Positions 18,073 to 27,888 are shown, counted from the stretch's first letter. The stretch: DNA of 64,000 nucleotides from Pseudomonas svalbardensis (GCF_030053115.1 NZ_CP125619.1:1241001-1305000); one strand, 5' to 3'. Numbers and translations are program-made. Notes: generated from the letters alone by a model not told the origin.

Positions 18073-18624
18073 TTATGTGATGGCAGGCTGAGCAAGCGGC
18101 GGGATCGACTCGGACCGCACGGGGTAGACCTCGGTCCGCCGGTCAGCGAAGAAGCATTCTAAGGTACGGCCCACTGTGCGGAAAGCCAGCTCGGACCAAG
18201 GGATGTCGGCTTCTTCGAAAAGCTGCACTTCCAGGCTCTCTTGACCGGCGCAAAAGTCCAGGTCCACCAGTTCGGCGCGGAAGAACACATGCACCTGGCT
18301 GATGTGCGGCACGTCGATCAACGTATAGAGGGTCAGGTTGCGCACCCGCGCGCAGGCTTCTTCGGCCGTCTCGCGAATGGCTGCCTGCTCGATGGTTTCA
18401 CCGTTCTCCATGAAACCGGCGGGCAGGGTCCAGTAACCGAGCCGAGGCTCGATGGCGCGTCGGCACAGCAAGACCTTGGAGCCCCAGGTCGCCACGCAAC
18501 CGGCGACGATATTGGGGTTCTGGTAGTGAATCGCCTGACAGCTGTCACAGACAAAACGCAGGCGCGAATCGCCCTCTGGAATGCGCTGGGTCACCGGGTT
18601 GCCGCACTGACTGCAAAATTTCAT
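18073..18624 (-). CDS. Nudix hydrolase with N-terminal zinc ribbon
   Basis: Predicted 183-residue cytoplasmic hydrolase. Residues 1-30 contain two CxxC pairs (CSQCG and CDSCQ), a zinc ribbon like that of NADH pyrophosphatase NudC. The Nudix box follows as GFMENGETIEQAAIRETAEE. It is much shorter than NudC (about 260 residues) and lacks its N-terminal region. The substrate is probably a nucleoside diphosphate derivative but cannot be named. It is divergent from the second Nudix gene at 18771. Confidence 0.85.
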   Translation of the reverse strand: MKFCSQCGNPVTQRIPEGDSRLRFVCDSCQAIHYQNPNIVAGCVATWGSKVLLCRRAIEPRLGYWTLPAGFMENGETIEQAAIRETAEEACARVRNLTLYTLIDVPHISQVHVFFRAELVDLDFCAGQESLEVQLFEEADIPWSELAFRTVGRTLECFFADRRTEVYPVRSESIPPLAQPAIT

Positions 18625-18770
18625 GCTTGGGTTCCTGAATGCTGCGCCTATCTTGGCGTGCGACGGTGTCTGTCGGCAAGTTGTCGTTTAGCGACATGCA
18701 GTGGTTATGGGGTTGGGCGGTCGGTTCGATTGGTGCATGATGCAAAGTAGAGAACAAATCGAGAAGACTC

Positions 18771-19370
18771 ATGCTGGACGAGCTACTTCACCGGGTAAGC
18801 AACCACACGCCGCTAACCCTGGAAACCGACCGACGTTTCCCCGAAGCCGCGGTATTAGTGCCCATCACCCGCAGTGACGAACCTGAACTGGTTCTGACCC
18901 TGCGCGCCAGCGGGCTCTCGACCCATGGTGGTGAAGTGGCCTTTCCCGGAGGTCGACGTGACCCTGAAGACCCTGACCTGATTTTCACTGCGCTACGTGA
19001 GGCCCAAGAAGAAATTGGCCTGCCGCCGGGACTGGTTGAAGTGATCGGCCCGCTGAGCCCGTTGATCTCCCTGCACGGCATCAAGGTCACCCCCTATGTC
19101 GGTGTGATTCCGGACTTTGTCGAGTACCAGCCCAACGACGCCGAGATCGCCGCAGTCTTCAGCGTACCGCTGGAGTTCTTCCGCAAGGATCCGCGCGAAC
19201 ACACCCATCGCATCGATTACGAGGGCCGCAGTTGGTACGTGCCGAGCTATCGTTATGGCGAGTACAAAATCTGGGGCCTCACGGCGATTATGATCGTCGA
19301 GTTGATCAACCTGCTCTATGACGCCAAAATCAGCCTGCACCAGCCACCCAAGACGTTTATCAATACCTGA
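18771..19370 (+). CDS. CoA pyrophosphatase-type Nudix hydrolase (NudL-like)
   Basis: Predicted 199-residue cytoplasmic Nudix protein of the YeaB/NudL group. The Nudix box reads GGRRDPEDPDLIFTALREAQ then EEIGL. The preceding VAFPGG and the following LISLHGIKVTPYVG are typical of the CoA pyrophosphatase branch, which cleaves coenzyme A and its esters to phosphopantetheine and 3',5'-ADP. Seventy bases separate it from the carbonic anhydrase-like gene on the same strand. Confidence 0.82.
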   Translation: MLDELLHRVSNHTPLTLETDRRFPEAAVLVPITRSDEPELVLTLRASGLSTHGGEVAFPGGRRDPEDPDLIFTALREAQEEIGLPPGLVEVIGPLSPLISLHGIKVTPYVGVIPDFVEYQPNDAEIAAVFSVPLEFFRKDPREHTHRIDYEGRSWYVPSYRYGEYKIWGLTAIMIVELINLLYDAKISLHQPPKTFINT

Positions 19371-19439
19371 AGCCATCGCCCGTAAGGCGTGAACCCCCGC
19401 TTTTTGTAAGTGAGCCAGCCTGGCCTTGAGGACAATAAG

Positions 19440-19964
19440 ATGAAATATCGCCTGGGCGACGCCCGCGTCGAAACCCATCCGCAGAGCTGGGTCGCACCCA
19501 ATGCCGTGCTGGTGGGTAAGGTCAAACTGGAAGAGGGCGCCAACGTCTGGTTCAACGCTGTGCTGCGTGGCGACAACGAACTGATCCTGATCGGCAAGAA
19601 CAGCAACGTCCAGGACGGCACGGTGATGCACACCGACATGGGCTACCCACTGACGATCGGCACCGGCGTGACCATCGGCCATAACGCCATGCTTCATGGT
19701 TGCACGGTGGGCGATTACAGCTTGATCGGGATTAATGCGGTGATCCTCAATGGCGCGAAAATCGGCAAGAACTGCATCATCGGCGCCAATTCGCTGATCG
19801 GCGAAGGCAAGGAAATCCCGGATGGTTCGCTGGTCATGGGCTCCCCGGGCAAAGTGGTGCGCGAGCTGACCGAGCCGCAGAAAAAAATGCTGGAGGCCAG
19901 CGCTGCTCACTATGTTCATAACTCGCAACGTTATGCCCGCGATCTGGTTGAGCAGGAAGAATGA
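19440..19964 (+). CDS. Gamma-class carbonic anhydrase family protein (YrdA-like)
   Basis: Predicted 174-residue left-handed beta-helix protein. ATG 19440 is preferred because GAGGAC stands just upstream; an in-frame ATG 30 bases earlier lacks a site. Hexapeptide repeats run through residues 15-145. Metal-ligand histidines appear in DGTVMHTD and [10 protein letters not shown], as in gamma carbonic anhydrases. Many bacterial members have weak or untested carbonic anhydrase activity. Its stop overlaps the start of the DUF1289 gene (ATGA). Confidence 0.85.
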   Translation: MKYRLGDARVETHPQSWVAPNAVLVGKVKLEEGANVWFNAVLRGDNELILIGKNSNVQDGTVMHTDMGYPLTIGTGVTIGHNAMLHGCTVGDYSLIGINAVILNGAKIGKNCIIGANSLIGEGKEIPDGSLVMGSPGKVVRELTEPQKKMLEASAAHYVHNSQRYARDLVEQEE

Positions 19965-20176
19965 GCGCCACTGAACGGCCGGTGCTATCGCCCTGCGTGA
20001 ACATTTGCGCATTGGACGATGACGATATTTGCACCGGGTGTCAGCGCACGGTGGAAGAGATCACACGCTGGAGCCGGATGGACAACGAGGAGCGGCGCAA
20101 GGTGTTGGGGTTGTGTCATGAGCGGGCCAAATCCAGTGGCCTACTCTGGATGATCGGCAAAACTCCCAATCTGTAA
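19961..20176 (+). CDS. DUF1289 small cysteine-rich protein
   Basis: Predicted 71-residue protein of the DUF1289 family. It has the pattern [20 protein letters not shown] followed by [11 protein letters not shown]. The three or four cysteines suggest metal binding, but the function is unknown. It overlaps the carbonic anhydrase-like gene by four bases (ATGA), so the two are translationally coupled. Confidence 0.85.
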   Translation: MSATERPVLSPCVNICALDDDDICTGCQRTVEEITRWSRMDNEERRKVLGLCHERAKSSGLLWMIGKTPNL

Positions 20177-20259
20177 TTGGATGGACTCGCGTTTGGGTTT
20201 GGTGCTTGTGTATGGCTGAAGTACCCTGTGCGCCAAATTGACAGGTATCCCGCCGACCC

Positions 20260-20727
20260 ATGTTCTTCCTGATCGCTTACATCAGCAGCGTCGTGCTGAT
20301 CAACTACGCCTTTTCCACCGCCCCGCACCTGGACATCATCTGGTCGGCCTGGGGTGGTTTGGTGTTCGTTTTGCGCGACATGGTGCAAACCCGTTTCGGC
20401 CATGGCGCGATCGCGGCGATGCTCGCAGCGCTGGTGTTGTCTTACGTGACGTCCGATCCCTCCATCGCGCTGGCCAGCGCCACGGCGTTCGCGGTGTCCG
20501 AATGCATCGATTGGCTGGTGTTCAGCATCACCAAGCGTCCCTTGCACGACCGCCTGTGGATAAGTTCGGCCCTGAGCATTCCCCTCGATACCTTCATCTT
20601 CTTCGGCATGATCGATGCGTTCACTCCAGGCGTGATCCTCACCGCCATGGGCTCGAAGTTCGCCGGCGTGACGGTCGTGTGGTTGATCATGGCCTGGCGC
20701 TTGCGCAAACAGGCCGTCGTCAGCTGA
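20260..20727 (+). CDS. VUT-family membrane protein (short YhhQ-like)
   Basis: Predicted 155-residue integral membrane protein with about five hydrophobic segments. Motifs VLINYAFSTAPHLD, LRDMVQTRFG, ASATAFAVSECIDWLVFS and LSIPLDTFIFF match the DUF165/VUT family, whose longer members (YhhQ, about 220 residues) take up queuosine precursors. This copy is shorter, so substrate assignment is uncertain. No clear Shine-Dalgarno lies next to the ATG. A hairpin (GTACCCTGT 20221-20229 with ACAGGTAT 20241-20248, one bulge) lies just upstream. Confidence 0.7.
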   Translation: MFFLIAYISSVVLINYAFSTAPHLDIIWSAWGGLVFVLRDMVQTRFGHGAIAAMLAALVLSYVTSDPSIALASATAFAVSECIDWLVFSITKRPLHDRLWISSALSIPLDTFIFFGMIDAFTPGVILTAMGSKFAGVTVVWLIMAWRLRKQAVVS

Positions 20728-20826
20728 AGCCAAACCCGCAGGTTCATGTAAAATGCCGCGCTTTCTCCCCATGGGAAGCGCGCCAGGCGCTGCGACCCTC
20801 GATGATCCGCTTCTTGAGGACCTGAG

Positions 20827-22008
20827 ATGACCCGTATCGGAACTCCATTGTCGCCAACCGCGACCCGCGTATTGCTGTGTGGCTGTGGCGAGTTGGGCAA
20901 GGAAGTGGTGATCGAGCTGCAACGTCTGGGCGTCGAAGTGATTGCAGTGGATCGCTACGCCAATGCGCCGGCCATGCAAGTAGCCCATCGCAGCCATGTG
21001 ATCAACATGCTCGACGGCGCCGCCCTGCGTGCGGTGATCGAAGTCGAAAAGCCGCATTTCATCGTGCCGGAAATCGAAGCCATTGCCACCGCGACCCTTG
21101 TGGAGCTGGAAGCCGAAGGCTTCACCGTGATCCCGACTGCTCGCGCCGCGCAGTTGACCATGAACCGCGAAGGCATCCGTCGCCTGGCCGCTGAAGAGCT
21201 GGACCTGCCCACCTCGCCGTACCACTTCGCCGACACCTTCGAGGATTACAGCCAGGCCGTTCAGAACCTGGGTTTCCCGTGCGTGGTCAAGCCAGTCATG
21301 AGTTCCTCGGGTAAAGGTCAGAGCCTGCTGCGTAGCGTCGATGACGTGCAGAAAGCCTGGGATTACGCTCAAGAAGGCGGCCGTGCCGGTAAAGGCCGCG
21401 TGATCATCGAAGGCTTTATCGACTTCGACTACGAAATCACCCTGTTGACCGTGCGTCACGTTGGCGGCACTACGTTCTGCGCGCCAGTCGGTCACCGTCA
21501 GGAGAAGGGCGACTATCAGGAATCCTGGCAGCCACAAGCCATGAGCCCGATTGCCCTGGCCGAATCCGAGCGCGTTGCCAAAGCCGTCACTGAAGCCTTG
21601 GGTGGTCGTGGTCTGTTTGGTGTTGAGCTGTTCATCAAAGGCGATCAAGTCTGGTTCAGCGAAGTCTCGCCGCGTCCACATGACACCGGTCTGGTGACGT
21701 TGATTTCCCAGGACCTGTCGCAGTTCGCGCTGCACGCACGGGCGATTCTGGGCCTGCCGATTCCACTGGTCCGTCAGTTCGGTCCATCGGCTTCGGCGGT
21801 GATTCTGGTGGAAGGGCAGTCGACTCAGACGGCTTTCGCCAATCTCGGTGCTGCGTTGAGCGAACCGGATACGGCGTTGCGTCTGTTCGGCAAGCCTGAG
21901 GTCAATGGTCAGCGTCGGATGGGTGTGGCGTTGGCGCGTGATGAGTCGATTGACGCGGCTCGTGCTAAAGCCACCCGCGCTGCTCAGGCTGTTGTTGTAG
22001 AGCTGTAA
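20827..22008 (+). CDS. purT: Formate-dependent GAR transformylase
   Basis: Predicted 393-residue ATP-grasp enzyme that makes formylglycinamide ribonucleotide from GAR, formate and ATP in purine synthesis. Motifs: [21 protein letters not shown] at the N-terminus, the ATP-grasp loop [54 protein letters not shown] and [10 protein letters not shown]. Length matches the family. GAGGACCTGAG directly precedes ATG 20827. A possible -10 (TAAAAT, 20749-20754) lies upstream without a clear -35. Confidence 0.95.
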   Translation: MTRIGTPLSPTATRVLLCGCGELGKEVVIELQRLGVEVIAVDRYANAPAMQVAHRSHVINMLDGAALRAVIEVEKPHFIVPEIEAIATATLVELEAEGFTVIPTARAAQLTMNREGIRRLAAEELDLPTSPYHFADTFEDYSQAVQNLGFPCVVKPVMSSSGKGQSLLRSVDDVQKAWDYAQEGGRAGKGRVIIEGFIDFDYEITLLTVRHVGGTTFCAPVGHRQEKGDYQESWQPQAMSPIALAESERVAKAVTEALGGRGLFGVELFIKGDQVWFSEVSPRPHDTGLVTLISQDLSQFALHARAILGLPIPLVRQFGPSASAVILVEGQSTQTAFANLGAALSEPDTALRLFGKPEVNGQRRMGVALARDESIDAARAKATRAAQAVVVEL

Positions 22009-22021
22009 CCGAGGCGCGGCT

Positions 22022-22085
22022 TTCGCGAGCAGGCTCGCTCCCACAGGTTCAGTGTGATCCCTGTGGGAGCGAGCCTGCTCGCGAA
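22022..22085. repeat. REPIN, GTGGGAGCGAGCC family
   Basis: Perfect 25-bp inverted arms (22022-22046 and 22061-22085) with a 14-base loop, between the convergent purT and MFS genes. The same family occurs at 42605-42695 and, with an internal insertion, at 51054-51152 and 54022-54102. Confidence 0.9.
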
Positions 22086-22095
22086 GCTTTTTCTA

Positions 22096-23412
22096 TCAGG
22101 CAACCCGATTCAGATCGTTATTGCGCGTTTCCTTCAGGCACAGCACAGCAATCAAGCTCAGCACCGCCGCCCCCGACACATACCCGCCGACATAACTCAA
22201 ACCGCCCATCGCCACCAGCTTCTGTGCGAAGAACGGCGCCGCCGAGGCTCCGACAATGCCGCCCAGGTTGTAGGCTGCCGACGCACCGGTATAACGCACG
22301 TGAGTCGGAAACAGCTCCGGCAGCAGCGCGCCCATCGGCGCAAATGTCACGCCCATCAGAAACAGCTCGATGCACAGAAACAGGGCCACGCCCCAGGTCG
22401 AACCTTGGGTCAGCAGCGGCTCCATCAGGAAGCCGGACAGAATCGCCAGCACACCGCCGATGATCAGCACCGGTTTGCGCCCGTATCGATCACTGGCCCA
22501 GGCCGACAGCGGCGTAGCGGCGGCCATGAACAGCACGGCGAAGCACAGCAGTGCGAGGAAGGTTTCGCGGGTGTAGCCGAGCGTCGACACGCCATAGCTC
22601 AGCGAAAACACCGTCGAGATATAGAACAGCGCGTAGCACACCACCATCGCCCCGGCACCCAGCAACATCGGCGCCCAGTAGTGGCTGAACAGCTCGACCA
22701 GCGGGATTTTCACCCGCTCCTGGCGAGCCATTGCGTTGGCAAACACCGGCGTTTCGTGAAGCTTGAGGCGCACATACAGGCCGACCATCACCAGCGCGGC
22801 ACTGAGCAGGAACGGAATCCGCCAGCCCCACGAGCGGAACTGCTCGTCGTTCAGGGTCATTGCCAGCGTAAGAAACAGGCCATTGGCTGCGAGGAAACCG
22901 ATCGAGGGGCCGAGTTGCGGGAACATGCCGAACCAGGCGCGTTTGCCCTTCGGCGCATTCTCCGTCGCCAGCAACGCCGCGCCGCCCCATTCGCCGCCGA
23001 GTCCCAGGCCTTGGCCGAAGCGCAGCACGCAGAGCAGGATCGGCGCCCAGGCCCCGATGCTGTCGTATCCCGGGAGCACGCCGATCAGTGTGGTGCACAC
23101 GCCCATCAGCAGCAGCGAGGCAACCAGCGTCGATTTGCGCCCGATGCGGTCACCGAAGTGACCGAAAAGTGCTGATCCCAGCGGTCGAGCCAGGAAGGCG
23201 ATGCCGAAGGTGAGGAACGCCGACAGCATCTGGGCCGTGCCGGAAGTTTGCGGAAAGAACACCGGACCGATTACCAGCGCAGCGGCAGTGGCATAGACGT
23301 AGAAGTCGTAGAACTCAATGGCGGTGCCGATGAAACTTGCGGTCGCCACGCGGGTGGCTGAGTTCGTCGGTTGCGCAGGCGCGGTGTCGTTATAAGTCGT
23401 ACTGGTCGTCAT
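22096..23412 (-). CDS. MFS transporter, metabolite:proton symporter family
   Basis: Predicted 438-residue inner-membrane carrier with 12 hydrophobic segments. The pattern SFIGTAIEFYDFYVYATAAA at the N-terminus, RPLGSALFGHFGDRIGRKST between helices 2 and 3, and RFGQGLGLGGEWGGAALLA are diagnostic of the metabolite:H+ symporter group, which carries organic acids, betaines or osmolytes. ATG 23412 is chosen because AGGGATAA stands six bases upstream; ATG 23433 would add seven residues. It stands alone and is convergent with purT. The substrate cannot be read from the sequence. Confidence 0.85.
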   Translation of the reverse strand: MTTSTTYNDTAPAQPTNSATRVATASFIGTAIEFYDFYVYATAAALVIGPVFFPQTSGTAQMLSAFLTFGIAFLARPLGSALFGHFGDRIGRKSTLVASLLLMGVCTTLIGVLPGYDSIGAWAPILLCVLRFGQGLGLGGEWGGAALLATENAPKGKRAWFGMFPQLGPSIGFLAANGLFLTLAMTLNDEQFRSWGWRIPFLLSAALVMVGLYVRLKLHETPVFANAMARQERVKIPLVELFSHYWAPMLLGAGAMVVCYALFYISTVFSLSYGVSTLGYTRETFLALLCFAVLFMAAATPLSAWASDRYGRKPVLIIGGVLAILSGFLMEPLLTQGSTWGVALFLCIELFLMGVTFAPMGALLPELFPTHVRYTGASAAYNLGGIVGASAAPFFAQKLVAMGGLSYVGGYVSGAAVLSLIAVLCLKETRNNDLNRVA

Positions 23413-23587
23413 GCGGTTATCCCTGACAGTCATGTGCCCCAGTGGAGCGAATTATTATGGTCGAACACCCAGGGATGTGGGCTTAGCGCAGAGTGCGGGT
23501 AGCACTTGGGTATGGCGGGGCTTGGGTAAGCGGCTCGATTATAGAAAGGCGGCTAACGATCGAACAAGGGGCAAACCCTTTGTAATT

Positions 23588-23712
23588 GCAGCTGGCGAAG
23601 CCTGCGTTCGGCGGCGCAGCCGTCGTGAAATCTGGCGATACGATCTTTCAGGTTAATCGTGGGCTCGGGATTTACGACGGCTGCGCCGCAGAACGCAGGC
23701 TTCGCCAGCTGC
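23588..23712. repeat. REPIN, AGCTGGCGAAGCC family, copy 2
   Basis: Inverted 39-bp arms (23588-23626 and 23674-23712) with a single mismatch, in the 322-base gap between the MFS gene start and the stop of the CNNM-type gene. Homologous to the repeats at 9622-9760 and 30584-30715. The rest of the gap has no recognisable feature. Confidence 0.85.
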
Positions 23713-23734
23713 TTCAGAGCGTGATCGGTGGTGG

Positions 23735-24970
23735 TTATTGGAGAACGGGAACTAAACTGGTATGCCAGATCAGTACGCGACTGACCCGATTGTCTTCAGT
23801 CTCCAGAATCTCCAGCCGATAACGCCCAATCTTCAGGCATACCGCACTTTCCGGAATCGTCTCCAGCGCCTCGGTCACCAACCCGTTGAGGGTTTTCGGA
23901 CCGTCGCTCGGCAAGTGCCAGCCCAGGCTCTTGTTCAATTCGCGAATCGACGCCGCCCCTTCGATCACCAGTCGGCCATCGGCCTGTGGGTGGATGTGCG
24001 GGTTATTCAGGCTGTGCTGGCTTTCGAACTCGCCGACGATTTCTTCGAGAATGTCTTCCAGAGTCACGACGCCGAGCACTTCGCCGTACTCGTCGACCAC
24101 CATGCCCAGGCGTCGCTGTTGTTTGTGGAAATTCAACAGCTGCAGTTGCAACGGGGTGCTTTCCGGCACGAAGTAGGGGTCGTGACAGGCTGCCAGCAGT
24201 GCTTCTCGGGTCAGACTGGCGTCGGACAGCAGATGGCGGATCTGCCGGGTATTGAGCACTGCCTCGACCTGGTTGATGTCGCTGTGGAAAACCGGCAAGC
24301 GTGTGCGTTTATTGGCGCGAAGCTGCTCAATGATTTCCTCGAGGGAGTCGTCCAGATTGACCCCGTCGACGTCACTGCGTGGCACCAGAATGTCGTTGAC
24401 CGTGATGTTGTCCAGCGCATGGATGCCTGACAGCGGGTGAGGGCGGCAGGCGGCGTGTTCGTGATCGTCGAGCCGATCGTTCGGCGACTCGTCTTCGCTC
24501 TGCTGCACCACTCTGACTTTGCGGGCGAACGGTCGCATCAGCAGCTGGCTTATGCCACTGAGCAACCAGGCGACGGGATAGATGATTTTCAGTGGCGCGC
24601 CAAGCAAGGTGTTGCCCAGGGCCAGGACTGCGTCCGGATAACGGACGGCGAGGGTACGCGGCAGGTAGTCGGCGAACACCAGAAGCACGGCGCCAGCCCC
24701 CAGGAAGGCCACCCATGGACCGCTTTCCGCCCAGGTGAAAATCGCCAGCAAGGTGCTGATGACCACGACCAGTGCGCGGCACAGGGTGTTGCAGAGGATC
24801 AGGCTATTGAGTGAAAAGCTCAGCTTTGCCACCGGCTTGTCGCTCGAGCGCGAAGCTGTCCGCTGGGCGAGCAAGTGCTGTTGCGCAGCTTCGATGGCGG
24901 TAAACAGCCCCGACCATAAAATCAGCAGGGCCACTACCGCGAGCATCGGCCCTATGGGCAAGTCGTCCAT
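23735..24970 (-). CDS. CNNM/CorB-type transporter with CBS domains
   Basis: Predicted 411-residue inner-membrane protein. A DUF21 transmembrane module spans residues 1 to about 165. A CBS pair follows (ITVNDILVPRSDVDGVNLDD and GMVVDEYGEVLGVVTLEDIL), then a C-terminal CorC/HlyC-type domain (HPQADGRLVIEGAASIRELN). This is the layout of CorB/YfjD/CNNM proteins involved in magnesium homeostasis. It is paired with the CcsA-like gene 12 bases upstream on the same strand, an arrangement also seen in other proteobacteria. Confidence 0.85.
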   Translation of the reverse strand: MDDLPIGPMLAVVALLILWSGLFTAIEAAQQHLLAQRTASRSSDKPVAKLSFSLNSLILCNTLCRALVVVISTLLAIFTWAESGPWVAFLGAGAVLLVFADYLPRTLAVRYPDAVLALGNTLLGAPLKIIYPVAWLLSGISQLLMRPFARKVRVVQQSEDESPNDRLDDHEHAACRPHPLSGIHALDNITVNDILVPRSDVDGVNLDDSLEEIIEQLRANKRTRLPVFHSDINQVEAVLNTRQIRHLLSDASLTREALLAACHDPYFVPESTPLQLQLLNFHKQQRRLGMVVDEYGEVLGVVTLEDILEEIVGEFESQHSLNNPHIHPQADGRLVIEGAASIRELNKSLGWHLPSDGPKTLNGLVTEALETIPESAVCLKIGRYRLEILETEDNRVSRVLIWHTSLVPVLQ

Positions 24971-24982
24971 TAATGCCGCCCG

Positions 24983-25795
24983 TCAGATATGCAGGATGTA
25001 TTCACGAACCAGCTTACTGCCGAAATAGGCCAGCATCAGCAGGCAGAAACCGGCGAGGGTCCAGCGAATGGCCTTGTGTCCGCGCCAGCCGAGGCGGTTA
25101 CGGCCCCAGAGCAGCACGCTGAATACGATCCAGGCGATGCAGGCCAGCAAGGTTTTGTGCACCAGGTGCTGGGCGAACAGGTTGTCGACGAATAGCCAGC
25201 CGGAGATCAGCGACAGCGACAGCAGGGTCCAGCCGGCCCAGAGGAAGCCGAACAGCAGGCTTTCCATGGTTTGCAGCGGCGGGAAGTTCTTGATCAGGCC
25301 GGACGGGTGCTTGTGCTTGAGCTGATGGTCTTGAACCAGCAGCAGCAACGCCTGGAATACCGCGATGGTGAACATGCCGTAGGCGAGGATCGACAGCAGG
25401 ATGTGGGCGAGGATGCCCGGTTCTTCGTCGATGATCTGCACTGTGCCGGCGGGGGCCAACTGTGCGAGCAGCACGGTGGCGGCGCCGAGCGGGAACAACA
25501 ATACAAGCAGGTTTTCCACCGGGATCCGCGAGCAGGCCAACAGGGTCAGGGCAATCACCGCGGCGGCAATCAGGCTGGCGGCGCTGAAAAAATCCAGGCC
25601 CAGGCCAATCGGTGTCAGCAGGTGGGTGAACAGACTGGCGCTATGAGCCAGCACGGCGAGCACGCCGAGCGTGACCAGCAGGCGTTTGTTCGCCTTGGCA
25701 CCGGTGGCCAGACGAGTGCCCTGATAGAGGGTCGCAGCGGCATATAAGCAGGCGGCGGCGAGGGTAGTTAGCAAACTGGGTGACAAGGGGAGCAT
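24983..25795 (-). CDS. CcsA/HemX-like cytochrome c assembly-family membrane protein
   Basis: Predicted 270-residue membrane protein with about eight hydrophobic helices, similar to YpjD. The start at 25795 (MLPLSPSLLTTLAAACLY) has AGGA seven bases upstream; a longer in-frame version to 25969 lacks these features. Motifs are GIHAHILLSILAYGMF-like (here GILAHILLSILAYGMF), FGFLWAGWTLLSLSLISGWL and GWRGHKAIRWTLAGF. These resemble the CcsA haem-handling domain, although the role of the YpjD branch is poorly defined. It is divergent from ffh. Confidence 0.78.
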   Translation of the reverse strand: MLPLSPSLLTTLAAACLYAAATLYQGTRLATGAKANKRLLVTLGVLAVLAHSASLFTHLLTPIGLGLDFFSAASLIAAAVIALTLLACSRIPVENLLVLLFPLGAATVLLAQLAPAGTVQIIDEEPGILAHILLSILAYGMFTIAVFQALLLLVQDHQLKHKHPSGLIKNFPPLQTMESLLFGFLWAGWTLLSLSLISGWLFVDNLFAQHLVHKTLLACIAWIVFSVLLWGRNRLGWRGHKAIRWTLAGFCLLMLAYFGSKLVREYILHI

Positions 25796-25901
25796 AAATC
25801 CTGTTAGGCAAGCCCGAAAGGCGCTGAGTTTGGCATAGAACCCCCGCAGCACGAAAGACCATGCAACCTGACGACGAGGTGTCCGCCAGACGCAGTCTTC
25901 G

Positions 25902-25907
25902 CTATAA
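25902..25907 (+). promoter_or_regulatory. Probable -10 box of the ffh promoter
   Basis: A consensus TATAAT lies about 100 bases before ffh in the divergent gap with the CcsA-like gene. The region about 17 bases upstream has no good -35, so only the -10 is supported. Confidence 0.5.
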
Positions 25908-26005
25908 TCCGCGACCTGCCCACGCCGCAGGCTCGCCGAGCACATGTTTATTCCGGTCTGGGCCGCCATTATCCCGGTCTACACAGGGCCTGAAAGGATC
26001 GCGCA

Positions 26006-27382
26006 ATGTTTGAAAACTTAACCGACCGTCTCTCGCAGACGCTGCGCCATGTCACCGGCAAGGCCAAGCTGACCGAAGACAACATCAAAGACACCCTGCG
26101 CGAAGTGCGCATGGCGTTGCTCGAAGCTGACGTCGCCTTGCCGGTCGTCAAGGACTTCGTCAATTCGGTCAAGGAACGCGCCGTCGGCACTGAGGTGTCG
26201 CGCAGCCTGACGCCGGGCCAGGCCTTCGTGAAGATCGTCCAGGCCGAACTCGAAAGCCTGATGGGCGCGGCCAACGAAGACTTGAACCTGAGCGCCGTTC
26301 CTCCGGCCGTCGTGCTGATGGCCGGTTTGCAGGGTGCGGGTAAAACCACCACCGCCGGCAAGCTCGCGCGCTTCCTCAAAGAGCGCAAGAAGAAGTCGGT
26401 CATGGTCGTGTCTGCGGACGTTTACCGTCCGGCGGCGATCAAGCAGCTGGAAATGCTCGCGGGTGAAGTCGGCGTAACCTTCTTCCCGTCCGACCTGAGC
26501 CAGAAGCCGGTCGACATCGCGCAAGCAGCTATTAAAGAAGCAAAACTGAAGTTTATCGACGTGGTCATCGTCGATACCGCCGGTCGCCTGCACATCGATG
26601 AAGAGATGATGGGCGAGATCAAGGCGCTGCATGCCGCGATCAATCCGGTCGAAACGCTGTTCGTGGTTGACGCCATGACCGGTCAGGACGCCGCCAACAC
26701 GGCCAAGGCCTTTGGCGACGCGCTGCCGCTGACCGGTGTGATCCTGACCAAGGTCGACGGCGATGCCCGTGGCGGTGCCGCACTGTCGGTGCGCGCCATC
26801 ACCGGCAAGCCGATCAAGTTCATCGGTATGGGCGAGAAGAGCGACGCGCTCGAGCCGTTCCACCCGGAGCGTATTGCTTCGCGCATCCTCGGTATGGGCG
26901 ACGTGCTTAGTCTGATCGAGCAGGCCGAACAGACCCTCGACAAGGACAAGGCCGACAAACTGGCCAAGAAGCTGAAAAAGGGCAAGGGCTTCGACCTCGA
27001 AGACTTCCGCGATCAGCTGCAACAGATGAAAAACATGGGCGGCCTCGGCGGCCTCATGGACAAACTGCCAAACATGGGCGGTATGAACCTGGCGCAGATG
27101 GGCAACGCCCAGGGCGCGGCAGAGAAACAATTCAAGCAGATGGAAGCCATCATCAATTCCATGACCCCGGCCGAGCGCCGCGACCCTGAGATGATCAGTG
27201 GTTCGCGCAAACGCCGGATCGCCATGGGTTCCGGCACTCAGGTGCAGGACATCGGTCGCTTGATCAAGCAGCACAAGCAGATGCAGAAGATGATGAAGAA
27301 GTTCTCCGCGAAAGGCGGAATGGCCAAAATGATGCGCGGCATGGGCGGTATGTTGCCCGGCGGCGGCATGCCGAGAATGTAA
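26006..27382 (+). CDS. ffh: Signal recognition particle GTPase
   Basis: Predicted 458-residue SRP protein that binds 4.5S RNA and signal sequences to target proteins to FtsY and the translocon. The N domain covers about residues 1-95. The G domain has GLQGAGKTTTAGKLA, DVYRPAAI, VDTAGRLHID and ILTKVDGDARGGAAL. The C-terminal M domain is methionine-rich and carries the RNA-binding SGSRKRRIAMGSG motif. Length and motif order match the family. GAAAGGATCGC precedes ATG 26006. It lies 249 bases before the rpsP operon. Confidence 0.97.
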   Translation: MFENLTDRLSQTLRHVTGKAKLTEDNIKDTLREVRMALLEADVALPVVKDFVNSVKERAVGTEVSRSLTPGQAFVKIVQAELESLMGAANEDLNLSAVPPAVVLMAGLQGAGKTTTAGKLARFLKERKKKSVMVVSADVYRPAAIKQLEMLAGEVGVTFFPSDLSQKPVDIAQAAIKEAKLKFIDVVIVDTAGRLHIDEEMMGEIKALHAAINPVETLFVVDAMTGQDAANTAKAFGDALPLTGVILTKVDGDARGGAALSVRAITGKPIKFIGMGEKSDALEPFHPERIASRILGMGDVLSLIEQAEQTLDKDKADKLAKKLKKGKGFDLEDFRDQLQQMKNMGGLGGLMDKLPNMGGMNLAQMGNAQGAAEKQFKQMEAIINSMTPAERRDPEMISGSRKRRIAMGSGTQVQDIGRLIKQHKQMQKMMKKFSAKGGMAKMMRGMGGMLPGGGMPRM

Positions 27383-27531
27383 ATAATTTACGCAGGGGCT
27401 TGCCCTTGCACCTCCCACACGGAAGTGGGATCTCCAGCAAACCCGCACTTGGCGGGAGCTGACTGGCCGTTTTCAACGACGGCTCTATAGCAAATCTTGA
27501 TGGCGGCCGATAGGCAGCCGGAAAAAGACAT

Positions 27532-27559
27532 TTGCAAAAGTCCGGATATTCCTTAGAAT
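27532..27559 (+). promoter_or_regulatory. Sigma70-type promoter of the rpsP operon
   Basis: TTGCAA (27532-27537) and TAGAAT (27554-27559) are separated by 16 bases and stand about 70 bases before rpsP, in the 249-base gap after ffh. The start point would be near 27566. Confidence 0.55.
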
Positions 27560-27631
27560 ATGCGGCCTTTCGGGCACCTATGCCCGCTGTGCCTTTAGAT
27601 TTGCAGCACCGACTACAGGAACGATGTTCAC

Positions 27632-27883
27632 ATGCTAACAATCCGTCTTGCCCTTGGCGGCTCCAAAAAGCGCCCGTTTTACCACTTGACCGTAACCGAC
27701 AGCCGCAACCCGCGCGACGGTTCGCACAAGGAACAGGTTGGTTTCTTCAACCCTGTTGCTCGTGGTCAAGAAGTCCGTCTGTCCGTGAACCAAGAGCGCG
27801 TAGCCTACTGGCTGAGCGTTGGTGCACAACCTTCTGAGCGTGTTGCTCAGTTGTTGAAGGACGCGGCTAAGGCTGCGGCCTGA
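27632..27883 (+). CDS. rpsP: 30S ribosomal protein S16
   Basis: Predicted 83-residue ribosomal protein, complete. [19 protein letters not shown] and the [17 protein letters not shown] segment are typical of S16. It is the first gene of the rpsP-rimM-trmD-rplS operon, with rimM five bases after its stop. Codon use is strongly biased as expected. Confidence 0.97.
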   Translation: MLTIRLALGGSKKRPFYHLTVTDSRNPRDGSHKEQVGFFNPVARGQEVRLSVNQERVAYWLSVGAQPSERVAQLLKDAAKAAA

Positions 27884-27888
27884 GCAAT

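Noticed and set aside
20177..20259. Possible preQ1-type riboswitch before the VUT-family gene
   Set aside because: A small hairpin is present, but I could not match it to any preQ1 class consensus, and the short VUT protein may not be a queuosine-precursor transporter.
20116..22044. Very long open frames opposite purT, ffh, recJ, hom and the MFS gene
   Set aside because: They are antisense shadows produced by GC-rich codon bias, overlap well-supported genes over their whole length and have no family resemblance.
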